A DNA stretch of 64,000 nt from Ulota crispa. Its lineage: Eukaryota; Streptophyta; Bryopsida; Orthotrichales; Orthotrichaceae. The stretch spans positions 2,501 to 66,500 of the forward strand of contig OY987252.1 in the NCBI GenBank assembly GCA_963920765.1, given 5' to 3'. Of the stretch, positions 43,451 to 56,600 are shown piece by piece (within the stretch, counting starts at the first letter, position 1; each line of letters starts with the position of its first letter). The notes under the pieces were generated by a model. The model was not told the DNA's origin. It did no database searches and worked only from the letters and a program-made list of their open reading frames with translations. Made by a program: the position numbers and the translations under genes.

Positions 43451-46400
43451 AGACCATGCCTCGGCCTTCCTTTTGATTGATTGTGTGTGCTCATTTTTGC
43501 TCCAATTTTCATCGCGATTGTTGTGTTTGAGAGAAGATTCAATTGCACTTCCGTTAGTGGTGTTTGTGGAGTAGAAGGTTGTTTGTCAGAGATAAACGAG
43601 GGGCCGCAAGTAGGGTGGATAGGTAAGTGGTAGAGGAGACGGGGTTTAGAGATTTCAGCTTTGAGGATTACGGGATAGGAGAGGAGATGGAGGGTGAGAG
43701 TGTGGAAGATGGAGTTGAGGATGTCATAGCAAGTGGAAAACCTTGATGTCAAGGAAGAACAACTTCAAAGAGGCGGTAAAGGTTAGTTGGTCATCATTTG
43801 AGTGTTATCTTTGTGCTTTTCATTGTTCTTGGGGTTCAAATTACCAAAAGGGTTGTTGGTGATTGTCGCAATTGCAGCAAAGTATTGCCCTTGTTAACAA
43901 AGGTGTATACACAACCTTTGTCAAGTGTAGAAGAAGCCTTCTAAACTTGTCTTTGTCTTCTGGCTTTCAATTTTTTATCGTATTTTGTAATGTTACGTTT
44001 CAAAGAAGACAATATCAAGGTTCTCTTAAATAGTACTTCTCCACATTGACAAAAGCAATGGAGATCAAATATTAAAAAAGGAGGGTTTAGAGGAATTAAG
44101 GTTAGTTGCCATCCTTCATTCTTGGAGATCAAAGGTGAGTTCAATCTACTTCAACAAACAACAATCCTTGATTCTAACTTGCAATTGGGTTTGACTTGAG
44201 ATTGTGTAGGCTTTAGGTTGCAAGGTGCCAAAGGACATTTCACCAATATGGTAACACATTTTTTGGACATTTGTTAGGTAGAAGTTCACTTTGACTTGAG
44301 GTGAGGGGTTTAGGGTGTCTTTCTTTAGAATTTCAACATTTTAATTTCATGAATTGATGCTCATGGCTATGAAGATTGTAGTTTAGTGGGTATAGACAAT
44401 TGCTTTCATGGGTTCAATCTTCATTTGCGCATCCTCGTGAAGTATAATAACTTAACAATCTCAAGATTTGGAAATTTCAAACAGTGAGCTACTCACTCAT
44501 TGTTTGGCCATCAAATCCCTAGCTTGTTTCATATTGAATAATATCTTCATGATTGTAATGAATCAAATCTAAGAAGATGAATTGACCTTTTGTAATGCAC
44601 CTTAATTGACAGTCAAAGGCAAGATTTGGTTCTATTGCATAATAAGACATGGAAATGTGCAATTATTTTGGTGATGAGAATCAAATCCACAAAGATAGTC
44701 AAGAAATCTTGGTTCATTGACATATAGGATTTGGCAGTAGTTCCAAAGTATGAGCTAAAGAGCATGTATTTAGAGATTTGCTATGATTGTGTTGTCAGAA
44801 TTGTCACGAGATGGTTGCTGTCAATGTGCATTAGAACATCTAAAATTTGAAGCAATGGTTGAGATGACGATGCGGGTGCAACACCAAGTTGTAGAGGTTT
44901 GGAGCTCTACAATAATGATGATTCAGTTGTGACTAGTTCTTTACATTTTGAGTCTTATCTTTTTTAATTTCATTTGGCCACCATTAATGTCTACTATAAG
45001 TCCTTTAGAGCAATTGTAGTTTTTTTGAGACTTGCAAATTGTCATGGCATTTGTCTTTGTACATCCTACCTAAGTCAATGGGGTTTTTATTTCCAAGCAT
45101 TCTTGCAATTGGTGGTTTTGTACTTCTTGTTAACATCTTGCATTTTGGCATTAGGTGTGCTTTTTACAACTATGGATGAAGCATTTGAAGTAATAATGTT
45201 GAGTCCAACCTTAGCTTGTGGTTTTTCAAGTTAGTAGAGCTTGTTTCTTGTGGCATCTTCCAACTTTGATTTTAGAATGAGAGTGTGATACATTCTTTCA
45301 AATTGTAGGATCATTATTTTGATGAAACCAAAGAATTACAACTTCAATTGTTAGAAATGTATGTGGTTTCATGAAGATTTAGAATGATTTGACAAATTTC
45401 TTGAATGAATTGAGCAAGTGAGAGGGTTTCCATGTTAATGAATGGCGCACAATATTTCAAGCTTAAGAAATTCCTTGGATGTAATGTTGAAGTGTTGTTG
45501 TGCAATTATGGAGCTTTGGGTGGAGGAAGAAGAATCAAATTGTTAAAGAGATTGCTACATGTCAACTGCATTTGCAATATAATGATTCACTGGATTAGGA
45601 AAAATCTATTGCAATCCATAGTCGTGTCTCTTTAGTGCTGTGATTGACTAAAAATTTAACAATGCAATTGAGTTGACTCCAAGTTAAAATCTATTGCCCT
45701 TGGATGTCTACAAATTGTTCTAGATTTGCCATGCTATTTGTGAGTACTATGGAAGTTGTAGATAAAGTAGAGGGTTCTCCACCAATCAAATCACTATTTA
45801 AATTTCATGGTTTACATGTTTCAACTTCAAGTAATGAGTCTGAGTCCAAGTTCAATCCTTGAAATTGATCATGCATAGTTCCAAATTTTACAGTGCAATA
45901 GAAATATTATGGAGCATGGAATGAAACTTCAAATGCTGGATTGCCAAATGTCATTTTTGCAATTACTTTGTCTTCATACTTGGAGAGACACATTTTGTTG
46001 ATGACGTAAATTTGTGTATTGTGATCTTGTTTGTGGCAAGTGTTAATGCTACTATATGGGTTCACAATTTCTTGCCATGTCAATTGATGATACAATTTGA
46101 ATTGTAGAAGAAAGCATTTGTAGCATTTGCTTCAGACTGGTCAAGATGCGGTTTAGGAGCTTTCCAATTTGAATTGAATTTATGGTGTTGGATAAAACAA
46201 CCAAGTATAGGATAGTGATTTTTGTGCTAATGTTGGATTTGTCAATGTGTAGTTATGGATTGCAATGTTGGAGGTGGACTTAGTGAATTAGACTACAAAA
46301 TGGCAACAACTGATCCAAAGGTGGTGTTGTATTGCTCGAAATACAAGGGTCCTAATTTTGAGATCAATGATGGAAGGATGACAACTATGTTAGAACCAAT

Positions 46401-47469
46401 CCTTTACAACCATATAACTTGGAGCTCGTAAGTTTATTGTGGTTGGTTTAGCTTGTATTTATATATTTAAAGTGATTTTGTAGAGGTGGTGCCTTCAATT
46501 GTAGATTTCCAACAATCATGGTTGTAGAGTCTTCCATTTTTTGTATGTTTTGCCAAAATCTATGAATCCATTTTTAAAAATAAGTTTCATTGGATTAGAA
46601 CATGTATTGAATCAGAAGTCATTTTGACTTTGATAGATATGGAAGACTTGAATGAGGAATGTTTGCTCTGGAGATGTTTTGTTACTTTTATGAACGTATA
46701 TGTTTGATCAAACTTTTGAATGTGCATGCTCTATTGCTTGTATATGTATTTCCTTCAGGATCTCTAGGTCTCCACCTCAAAGTTGAATGTCTTCTAGGCA
46801 TCTCCTAGTCTCCTCTTCAAATTCAAATGTCTTCTGGAGATCTCTTAGTCTCTGCCTCAAAGTTAAATGTGTGTTGTCTTACTCTCTTGTTGGTATTAAA
46901 CTAGAAGATTTTCATTTGGGGATCTTTTGGTCCCGTGCCTTAGAGTTGAATGTGTGCTCTTGGTCTCCTCCTTGCTTATTGAATTAGAAGAGGTTCATTG
47001 GAGATCTCCTAGTTCCTGGCCTTCATTTTTTATGTTGTCACTTCTATTTTCTTTAGTGTTGTGGTGACTTTATAGGGCAATGATATGAGTTTAATAGAAG
47101 GTTGTTCATTTTTCCTGAAATATAATATTTCATGTTTAGTGCCAAAGAATTTGCAATCGAATTTATGTTTTGTGAATGTTTGTTTTTTATGCAAGTGAAA
47201 AGGAATGACAAAAAATGAATGGCCACATTTTCTATTGCACTGCATTTTGGGATACAAAGTAAGTATTGTTACTTTTTGGAAACAATATTTTTTGAGTTTG
47301 AATTTGAATGCAACTAACAAATAGAGGGTCTTCTATTTTACTATCTACTCAAATTAGAAATGTTGTGAAACTTATAAAATTACATACTTTATTGTAGTTG
47401 GACTTTGGCTACATTTTTATGTTCACCATTTGTCACAATTAGAAATGTAGGTGTATAGCCTTGAATGGA

Positions 47470-48908
47470 ACTTGGAATGTGGAGGTTCACCAATGAATGT
47501 AAATGACAAACAGGGGGTACACCAACAAATAACACGGTACACCAAGGAACACAAATGGCAAACAAAGGAGTATACTAGTGAACAAAGAGGTATACCAAGG
47601 AACAGATATGGCAAATAGGGGGTATACTAATGAATGAAGGGATACACCAGGGAATGCAAATGGCGAAGAAGGGTTACACCAACAAACAAGGGGCTAAATC
47701 GGCAAACATGAATGGTGAATGGAGATACACCAATGAATGAAGGGGTATACTAAAGAACGCAAATGGTGAACAAGGGGTACATTGGTGAATGAAGGGGTAT
47801 ACTAGGGAACACAAATAGCAAACGTAAGAGTAAACCATCAAATAAAGGGGTATACCAGGAAACACAAATGACAATTAAGGGATACACTATTGAACTAGGG
47901 GGTACACCAAAGAATATGAATGGCAAATAGGGGTACATTAGTGAACAAGGGGGTACATTAGGAAACATGAATGGCAAATGGGGGTACACTAGTGAACAAA
48001 GGATACTAGGGAACATGAATGGCAAATGGAGGCACACCAGTGAACAAGAAGGTACACCAAGGAACATGAATGGCAAACAGGGGTACATGAGTGAATGACG
48101 AGGTACACTAAAGAATGCAATTTGCAAACAAAAGATACATTGGTGAACAAAGGAGTACACTAGAGAATGCAATCAACAAATTTAAGAATACACCAATGAA
48201 TAAAGGTGTACACCAAGAACACAAATGGCGAACAAGGGGACACCAACAAACGAGGGGGTACACCTGGAAACACAAATGGCAAACAAGGGGTACACCAACG
48301 AATGAGGGGGTACACCAAGGAACACAATTGGCGAACAAGGGATACATTGGTGAACAAAGGGGTATACTAGAGAGCGCAATCAACAGACCTAAAAATACAC
48401 CAACAAATAAAGGGGTACACCAGAAACACAATTGGCAAATAAGGGGTACACCAATAAATGAAGGGGTACACTGGGGAACACAAATGGCAAATAAGGGGTA
48501 CACAAACAAATGAGGGGGTACACTAAGGAACATGAATGGCGAACAAGGGTACACCAGTGAATGAAAGGGTACACCAAGGAACGTGATTTGCGAATAAGGG
48601 ATACATTGGTAAACAAAGGGATATACTAGGAAACGCAATCAATGAACTTAAGAGTACACCAATGAATAAAGGGGTATACCAAGAAACGCAAATGGCAAAT
48701 AAGGGGTATGCCAACAAACAAGAGGATACATTAGGGAACATGAATGGCGAATGAGGGTACACTAATGAACAAGGGGGTATACTGAAGAACGTGATTGGCA
48801 AACAAGGAATACATAGGTGAACAAAGGGATAGACAAACAAATGAAGGGGGACATCAGGGAATGTGAATGGCAAACAAGGGTTACGTTGGGGAATGTGAAT
48901 GGCAAATA
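47470..48908 (+). repeat. GGGTACACCA minisatellite, array 2
   Basis: Same compound unit as array 1: about 32 bp (GGGTACACCAAGGAACACAA, ATGGCAAACAAG) alternating with about 20 bp (GGGTACACCAATGAATGAAG). A variant block, ACGCAATCAACAAATTTAAG with TACATTGGTGAACAAAGG, recurs about every 240-250 bp (near 48160, 48370 and 48630), a higher-order repeat. Frames on the - strand up to 176 codons arise from the lack of stops in the unit. Confidence 0.85.
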
Positions 48909-49515
48909 AGGGTTTTAGAATTTAGGGTTTTGGGATTTACAAGGGTGTTTCCGACTTTTTGGCCGGCTTGGATTTAGGTTTTGATTTGACCTACCCCCCC
49001 ATTTGTGAGGGTTGCGGATGTCCTCTCAAAATATTGACCTAAAAAAGTATCACCATTGATGAGATATGGCAACTTTTAATTTTTTGTTTACTTCTAGGGT
49101 TGACATTTACAAAGCGGATTTTTAGTGTTTTGAAAATCTAACAAAACCTACCTCCCCATTTTCAAGGTCAAGGAACCCAAATATGGTTTTGAATTTGAAA
49201 TTAGAATTATAGTTTGTCAAATATAGCAACCTTTGTTTATGGCCAATTTGGACTTTGGAGGTTAATTGTGATTTCAATATTGACTTTTTTGAAATTTTTT
49301 TTGGATTTGGAATCTTTATAGGATTACAAAGTTTTTTTTAAAAAAATGTTTAGGTCAAGTGGGGGTTTTCTGAAAGATATAGAAGTGTTGACTTTTGGGT
49401 TGACCAGTCAATAATGAGTGGAGGGTTTTGAACTTGTAAATTTTGAAGGTACGTATCCCTCCATTTTTGGACATGGAGAATCTAATTTTGAAAGAATATT
49501 CTTGATAGCATCCTA
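48909..49515 (-). repeat. Telomere-linked element 3' end, diverged
   Basis: On the + strand, a degenerate TTTAGGG tract (48909-48935) adjoins TTTACAAGGGTG, so in sense (-) it reads CACCCTTGTAAA then CCCTAAA-like units. Upstream in sense are the family module signs: AAATGGGGGGGTAGGTCAAA (complement of about 48986-49005), CCATATCTCATCAATGGTGA and repeated GGGAGGTAGGT-like runs. It lies exactly between composite repeats 2 and 3. Confidence 0.6.
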
Positions 49516-49825
49516 ATATAAGAAGTTTCCCAAATGCAGTGCATTCGAGGGGACACAAGTACACCGTTTTACAAAGAGGGTACATTATGTACCTTTTTGC
49601 TTGCAAATGCACATAGGGTTCTACAAATGCATGTAGGGTTTCCTCAGACTGCGCTTTGGTCCTCCTTCCAATGAACCGTGTGTATTCATTTTTTCTCTAA
49701 TTGTCAATGCGATTGTAACATTGGGGCAAGGATTGACTTGTGCTTCTATTGGTGGTGTTTGTAAAGTAGGAGGCTAGATATAGAAGACAATAAAAGGGCC
49801 GCAAGTAAGGGAAAGAGGGTCACTA
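49516..49825 (+). repeat. Composite repeat, copy 3 (start only)
   Basis: Starts AATATAAGAAGTTTCCC with AAATGCAGTGCATT, then ACAAAGAGGGTACATTATGT and two 20-mer-like units, matching copies 1 and 2. Similarity fades after the GGGCCGCAAGTA segment near 49800. Confidence 0.65.
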
Positions 49826-50310
49826 TAAGAAAGCATTGTTTTTTGAGATGTTAGCAGAAAACGTTAATGTTTGGAAAAACATAATGAAGTTAGATGAAAT
49901 TTTGGAATATAATTGTGAAGTGGAGTTGATGTTTGTGAAAACATGTAGATGGCACAGTGAAAACAACACCATGTTGGTCAAACCATCTATGTCTAAAAGG
50001 ACATCCTAGAAAGCAAAGAAACCTTTTGTACAACGTCTTTAAGAAGGCTGTAGTGCCATGTGTGCAAGTATATAGAAGTCTACCACAGTTGACTCCTACG
50101 GGTAGAGGCAAAAAGTGGATCCCGTGCAAAGATGGGCAGGTCGTTACAACAGATTGTGCCCATTGGGATGAGGTGTCTGCAAGATGGATGAAATTGCGAG
50201 ATTCTTTTCCTATTCTATTGAAAAGGCTGATGAAGCCAATTACTGTTATGTTCATGATTTTGGCTTGTGGGGCCATTCATAATTTTGGCTTCAAGGGTTG
50301 TTAGGGATTT
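49826..50310 (+). pseudogene. Unrecognised coding-like fragment inside composite copy 3
   Basis: A more even base composition and a frame at 49957-50304 distinguish it. The frame reads, among others, LPQLTPTGRGKKWIPCKDG and VVTTDCAHWDEVSARWMKLR. No ATG opens it. Near 50220 another frame reads DEANYCYVHDFG, so a shift is likely. It is absent from composite copies 1 and 2 and could be a captured host gene fragment. I do not recognise the family. Confidence 0.3.
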
Positions 50311-53300
50311 TGGTCAGTAGGAGTGGTAGTCGCTTTTCTCTAGCTTCTTTAAAGTCTGCGCAAAATAAAAAGTAACGGGCTACCTTTCTATATCATATGT
50401 TTATTTTTTTAAATTGAAATTTTTTAATTTGTAAATACCCAACAAAAGGTTGGAGCTTCTAATATTAAACAACTTTTGAAATATGTAATGTCCTAAATGA
50501 TTAGTATCTCAACATGTTGCTTTTCTATAGCCCATTTCATGTGTACAAACTAAATTCAGTTGTGGAGGAGATTGATCTTGGAGTTGTGTACCATTTCATA
50601 TATAGAAATTCTTAACAAATTTCATAAAGCACCAAAGAGTGTGGTACAACTTAGGTTAGATGCCAAATTAACTTGTCATTGATATCATTGGTTAATGGAA
50701 ATGGTTCCAAAAATAAAATAAGAAAATTGTTGATGACAAGATACACTTGAAGGACAAAACATTGTTTTCTAGTAAGATTCACATCTTGGCTTGCTCACTA
50801 TGAATGGAGTATTCATTGTTGTAAAAAAGAATGTCAATACAATATGGGGACAAAGAATAGCTTGAACCCCTAAAAGCCTAAGGCTGGCAGAAGTGGTATT
50901 GTCAATAGTTTGAACTTTAACCTCTTTATGCCCAAGCACCCAAAAGTGGTATCAATAATATGCTGAAGTTAAATAAAACCTAATGAAGTTGCCACCAAAA
51001 AAGGCAACATGAAGGCAAGATGAGGCAAGGTGAAGTATACAAATAGTGAAGCACAATTCAAACAATAGTATCTTGCAACCTAGTGGGGGCAAAATCAATT
51101 TAATTGAAAGGAAAATATTGTCCTATGATAATCACTCACATAAAACCTCCCATTCAACTCTTTATAAATTAGATTTTTGTTACCTTATGCGGTATTTGTT
51201 AATGTTGAAATTGTACATTCAAGAATTTCTTATATTGTGCAAAACATTTAAATAAATTCATTAGCAATGTTTGCTAATCAATTATTATATAAAGAGCATG
51301 AATAATAAATGAAACATTATATCAAAAATGGAGCTTCGATTTTTGATATCCAAATTTTGGTGTACTTTGTTGAAATTACTTATGAATAAAGTATTAGTTA
51401 TGCAAGAAGAGAAATCCCCATTTTACCTTATAGTATGCAAAATTCTTTCAAATGGTTAGATAGGATATCCATATCATCTTACAAAGGTATAGTGCAGTTA
51501 ATATTTAGAAATGCTATCCTTACGATTTAGCAACTAGTGGTATGATGAAAAAATGAACTCCTAAATGTCAAAGGCTTTTTATGAGCTTTTAGGAATTTGC
51601 TCAAAATCAAACATAAAACCAACATTTTGATAAGTTATATCAATATTTTGTTAATTGTAACTGTACAAATTCAAACTAGATATGTTAGAAATCACATAAG
51701 AAAAAAAAAGTAAATAATATTACTAACAAATTGACAGCTTATAATGCTTGATCATAAAGTTGCTTAAACTGCCAAAATGATTTGAAGTCTTTCAATCCTC
51801 TTCTCACTAATAAATTGGTAACCAAAAAAAGATGTAGTCAAAGGATATAACATGCAAAACCCCAATCTATTCCATGCTTCTCAAAATCTCTTCAACATTT
51901 AAAAAAAAAATAATTTCTAAAAAGTTTGTGCCTCTAAGCTTTAGTGTGTTTGAAGCTTGTTTTGAAGTGCTTTCAATAGTAAGGAAGGTCAAGATTGCAG
52001 TGGACATCCTTGTACAAAATCTTGAATAGAAAAATAAAGAAAGATGTCATTTTCACTCGGAGACTTCAAATGCTTTACATTCACAAATTATTGACCATTC
52101 ATGATCCTACATGTGCAACTTCTATAGCAATTTCATGTTATTTTTGCCTCAACACAGCACTTGAGATGTTCATTTTCCAATGGACATTAATTAGTGTACA
52201 AAGTTTCTTTAATTCAATTTGTGAAATCCCATGGCCTCTCTTCTGAAATGCACTTGTCATTGCCATTTCTATTGCTAGGTGCAAAACTCTAGAAACTTTG
52301 AGATTTTTAGCACATTTAACTATATACTCTTCTTTGCACTAGTTATGGAATTTGTCATACAGATATCAGAAATTATCCCCACAATCATTGTAAGGTATAA
52401 GCATTCAAAGAGAACAAATCAAATGCCTACATATTCATTTTAGATGTTCAAATATTTAGTTTAGAGTTGCTGGGGAAAAATTTCAAAATACACACATTTG
52501 ATTTTCATTCATTTGAAAACCATTATATGAAGACCGTCCTAAAATCACATTGTGATTCTCATTTTTAAATAGCTCTAAAATTGGATTAGCACACCAAAAT
52601 CTAAATGGTGAGATTTTTTTTGCAATTGGACATGATTCAACTGAACAATTTTTTTAATTTAATGTTGTGGAAATGAAATCCTACAATTAATCCCTGATCT
52701 TTCCCTCCAATACATCTTAAAATTGACCAAAACAAAAGATGGTTTATAACTTTATCATACCTAATCCAAATTGAAATTATTAAAACTCAATCAAGATTTT
52801 GAAGTCCTTTGGTGTGGTAGTAGCATGGAATATCTTCCACACCTCTAACTTAGCTTCAAAGCTGCAGCTACATCCATGTTCAAAATGATTTATACATCCA
52901 AACTAATGTCAACTACCATCAGTACATGCATCAAAAACAAATGAAATGCTTCACTAGCATATCCAATTTATAGTCTAGGCTGATTGAGAAATAATCAATC
53001 CTTCTTTCAACATAGACTATATAGTATGACAGCCCAAACTGCTTGAAAATGCATAATTTCTGAAGTAATAAAAATCTGTCAAGATCAAAAATAATAAATC
53101 CAAGAAGGAGCCAAAAAAGATCTCTACAATCAGTTATAACTCTCCAAAACACTAGCACAAGTGCAAAAGAAGCCTCTCACATCACATGGACTTATAGAAA
53201 GAATATCAACAATCAAGCAAAATTTCATTCTTGGATTGTGCATCAAGCTTAGTTCACTTCAGTTGTAAATTTTTGCAACAAATTAATTGGTACCTGGTGA

Positions 53301-55084
53301 ATGGGATGTCTACGCTGGATAGCAAGTGCAATCCTGTAGGACAAATGTACATGTTTTGTGCAACTTTGCTACGGTCAAGCTTCACAATTTGCACAGGAGT
53401 TTCAATTAACAATTGCATCATCCTAACTCAAGGACAGATGAAGCCATAGTGCAACTCCCAAAATGTTTCCTAATATAATTAACCAAATTTTCCTTTCAAA
53501 TCCGGTGATTTGCTATGGCTACTTGTCAAACAAACAACCTTCAAGCGCTTGGAAGTCATTTCACTTGTTTCTGCTGTAAAATTTCTCTATCAAGAATTTT
53601 TGTGTATAGAGGATTTGTTGTGGAAGTTAGTAGCTGATTTTTCATTTGTCAAATTCGTTGCCCACTTGGGATTTAGTGCTAAGAATATGTCATTCACTTT
53701 GTGCCAACCATAGGCAAGTTGCCTTCCAACTCAAAGCTCCCAGTAGCAATTGGCAACACATTGCAGGCTCATTGATTAGGCAAGTCCGTCAATGGTACAT
53801 GCTCATTGTGCTCCCTTTCTGCAACTTCTTCCAAATGCTTCCTTGTTGAACTCCACCTCTCAGATATATGAAAGCACAAATCTACAATTGAGCTCCTCCG
53901 CAAATATTGTGAGAATCTTGTATTAACATTGCTAAAATTCACAAAGTCTTTGTTGCTGCTGCATCGCTAGGACAATCAAAACTGTGGCATTGTTATAACA
54001 TCAGATGACGGTGTCATCTAATGCATTCTAGTCAACATCATGACCTCCACCGTTGCCACCATGGATTATGTGATGCAGCCCAAAAACTCCCCGTAGCCAC
54101 CACAAGAGCTCAAACCCAATGCATTAGAAACGCCTGCACATTCTTCACAATGATTCTACAAACTCAATAGATCTGGATAAAACAAAATTGAAAGAACTTT
54201 GTATAACCACATATTGACAAATATAGAATATCTATGTTTAGAACATTAGTCCAGGTATACTTCAATAATATCTATAACTATAAAAAAATAATATATATAG
54301 CATACGCATTAAAAAAATATCAATGCATTAGATTTGAAAAGCTAATACTCTAAACTAGAAAGTACATCAAATTGATTATGCATACAGGATTTATAATTAC
54401 TATTCTAATACTCAATTGCACAACTAATGGCCCAGCTTGTTCTAAGTTTCTCATAAACTTTATCATCATCAATTTTGGTACTCTTTAAAATTGAGTACCA
54501 TCTAAAAAAAGATGATTTTTGGTATAAAACTATACCAAACTAGCCCCTATTTCCAGTAGTCCTTGTGCAGTGCCATAAGTCTTTAGTTTTGCACAGCATA
54601 ACATCTCCAATCAGAGGTTTAGTAAACAATTTCACTTTAGATAAATAGAAAGTTGCATCATAACCATTCCTCTCAATAGTACCTACAACAATCCATCAAC
54701 AAAGTTAGTACAATTCAAATTGTATAAACAAAACTATATATAAACACAATTGTGTACATTAGAAATATGAAAAATCAAAAATACATACTTACCATCAGTA
54801 CCAAACCAAATGAAAAATCTGTAAGATACATTGTCTGTATCTGTGTGAATGTTAAATTGATAATTCTTGGTTACACTCATAGTTGTAAATGGTGTGTTAC
54901 CAAGGCAAATTGGATCATTGTCTATAATTCCTTCTAATAATAGAATATCCTCCAAATGTTGAAAAACTTGTGGAAATTCTAATTTTAAATGCTCACACAC
55001 TATTGATGCCAATTCATCAGCCTGCTCATAACACCCCTGTACGTTATGTCAAAATCTATAAAAACAATTGTCGCAATGTGAATT
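50311..55084. other. AT-rich spacer, nothing recognised
   Basis: No gene could be supported. 50920-50990 resembles the flank of the 7033-7964 element. 53200-54200 is slightly more balanced in composition, with several short + strand frames (53231-53449, 53510-53713), which I could not assign and regard as old transposon or gene debris. 54200-54800 is very AT-rich. Confidence 0.5.
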
Positions 55085-55645
55085 TTTGGTAAGATTTAGA
55101 ACAAGATGGTTTTTGCTCATAAGACGGATTGGGACCAAAAACTACCTTTGGCGGTCCATGTATACAATACCGCAAAGAAAAACACGATTGGACAAACGCC
55201 ATACTTTTTGGTCTTTGGCCAAAATGCAGTTCATGGAGTGGAATTAGAAGTGGAGACGTTCCGAGACATGGCAGCTTGGAATGCAAAGCCAAGAATAGAT
55301 GCACTTTTGCGACTCCTTGCAATTGAAAAATTGGAGGAGATGCAAAATGCAGCCTTACAGAGAACTACGGAAGTGCAACTCAAACAAAAGAAAAACTACG
55401 ACCAGAAACTTCCAGGTGACCAAGGAATCCGGCAAGGCGGACTTGTCCTTCTCTATGACAACCGTCGCAAGGATTTTCCAGGTAAATTGCATACTCGGTG
55501 GATGGGACCTTTTCGAGTCAATCAGGTCTTCCAGAACGGATCCCTACAACTTGAAAATCTGCAAGGCTAGTGGCTTGACACTTGTGTGAATGGATCTAGA
55601 GTGCAAAAATATACTGCTACTACTTTTTCAGATGAAGCCAAATAG
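55085..55645 (+). pseudogene. Ty3/gypsy integrase C-terminal part
   Basis: The frame 55106-55570 reads WDQKLPLAVHVYNTAKKNT, then GQTPYFLVFGQNAV, which is the end of a gypsy integrase core, followed by a Gln/Lys-rich helix and GKLHTRWMGPFRVNQVFQNG, the typical C-terminal integrase segment. It continues past a stop as WLDTCVNGSRVQKY. The WDQ-LPLA and PGKL-RW-GPF forms resemble the Tat/Athila side of the gypsy tree in plants. The catalytic DDE part, RT and Gag are missing upstream, so this is a truncated 3' end. It stands just before a candidate polypurine tract and LTR start. Confidence 0.75.
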
Positions 55646-55681
55646 TGTTTACAAGGATGCTCACAGATGAGGAAGGAGTAA

Positions 55682-56600
55682 TGTCGAGACGTGAATTTTT
55701 GGTTTTTCTGGTTTACCTAATAGTTGGAACAGAAACCGAAAACTAGGAATCCGGATCCAATTAGGTGGCAAAAGAAAACTAAAAATAAACAGGGAAAACG
55801 AAGTAGCGGATCATCCGGATCTAACCCGGTTGGAATTAATAGTGGGCGGGAAGGGAATCCAATTTGGATTAGGTTTAAGGCCAGATTAGAGTGGAGCCAG
55901 AGTCAATGACCGGACCGGAAATGGTCATGATGACTAATCAGGAGTCTTGAGACTATATCAAGACTGGCGTTCTCAGTTAGACCCTATTTACATTCTTCAT
56001 TTTTGGAGACATCTTTTCGCGTTTTCACCCCCTTCTTTCGCCCCGCACTTGGGATTTTTGTGTAGAAACGTGGATGTGAGATTGCATTATATGATTGTGT
56101 GCGTGTGTGCTGTAGGTTTTGTTTCCGGTTGAAATCAGAGAGAAAAAATGAGGAACAAAACATGCAGCTAGGAGAAAGTGAGGTAGTTTTGAGAAGGGCC
56201 CAAACGGATTAGTTTGTGTCCATGCCGTAGCTACGCAAGACGAGAGCTGGACCATCTAGCTCCTCTGCAGAGGAAGTGAAATTCCGGTGTCGGGTTGAGA
56301 GGAGCACGCTTTGGAAACACGCAGGGTGTCTTGCTGCGATCGTGCGTTGCCGACTAAAATTGTCGTCAATCTTGATCTTTTCTTCAAATCTTCAGTCTTT
56401 AGTCTTCCGTTGGCTTATCTTTTGGCTGGCTTTAAGGATATAAGAGTCAAGGTAGGGATAAGAGCCCACTAGATACGGGACGGGTAGATCGGGACACCAG
56501 ACTCGAGCTGCTGTCCGTATGACGGGATCCTAAAATCAAATTCACGATCTGCTGGCCAAAACTTCAGATCGTAAGAACAGAGCAAGTCTTAATCATGTGG
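55682..56600 (+). mobile_element. Probable 3' LTR of the gypsy fragment
   Basis: GATGAGGAAGGAG (55665-55677) is a plausible polypurine tract and TGTCGAGACG at 55682 is a typical plant gypsy LTR start. Inside lie repeated GGATCCGG and GAATCCGGATCC segments and ACTATATCAAG (55952-55962), possibly a TATA region. I could not fix the right end; no second LTR is visible. Confidence 0.45.

Larger units (their letters stand above)
43062..48908 (+). repeat. Composite repeat of about 5.8 kb, copy 2
   Basis: Starts AGTATACGAAGTTGCC with the weaker palindrome AAATGCATTGCATTT, then follows copy 1 (27287-32700) in order. Differences are an expanded 20-mer array (43151-43450) and a longer minisatellite (47470-48908). 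The middle (about 43740-47450) aligns with 27660-31560 base for base over long stretches, for example TTGACCTTTTGTAATGCACC and GGAGCTTTGGGTGGAGGAAG. It ends at the telomere-like tract 48909. Confidence 0.7.

Noticed and set aside
28923..45234. The matching frames at 28923-29270 and 44974-45234 as a conserved small protein
   Set aside because: They lie in a duplicated repeat with overall base similarity. The second copy is shorter, neither has a domain, and the surrounding frames are broken, so shared descent explains the similarity.
53231..54150. Copia-like polyprotein on the + strand
   Set aside because: A phrase KLWHCYN near 53,980 recalls the LWH of Copia Gag-pre-integrase, but the neighbouring residues do not follow the motif and no integrase or RT block is near.
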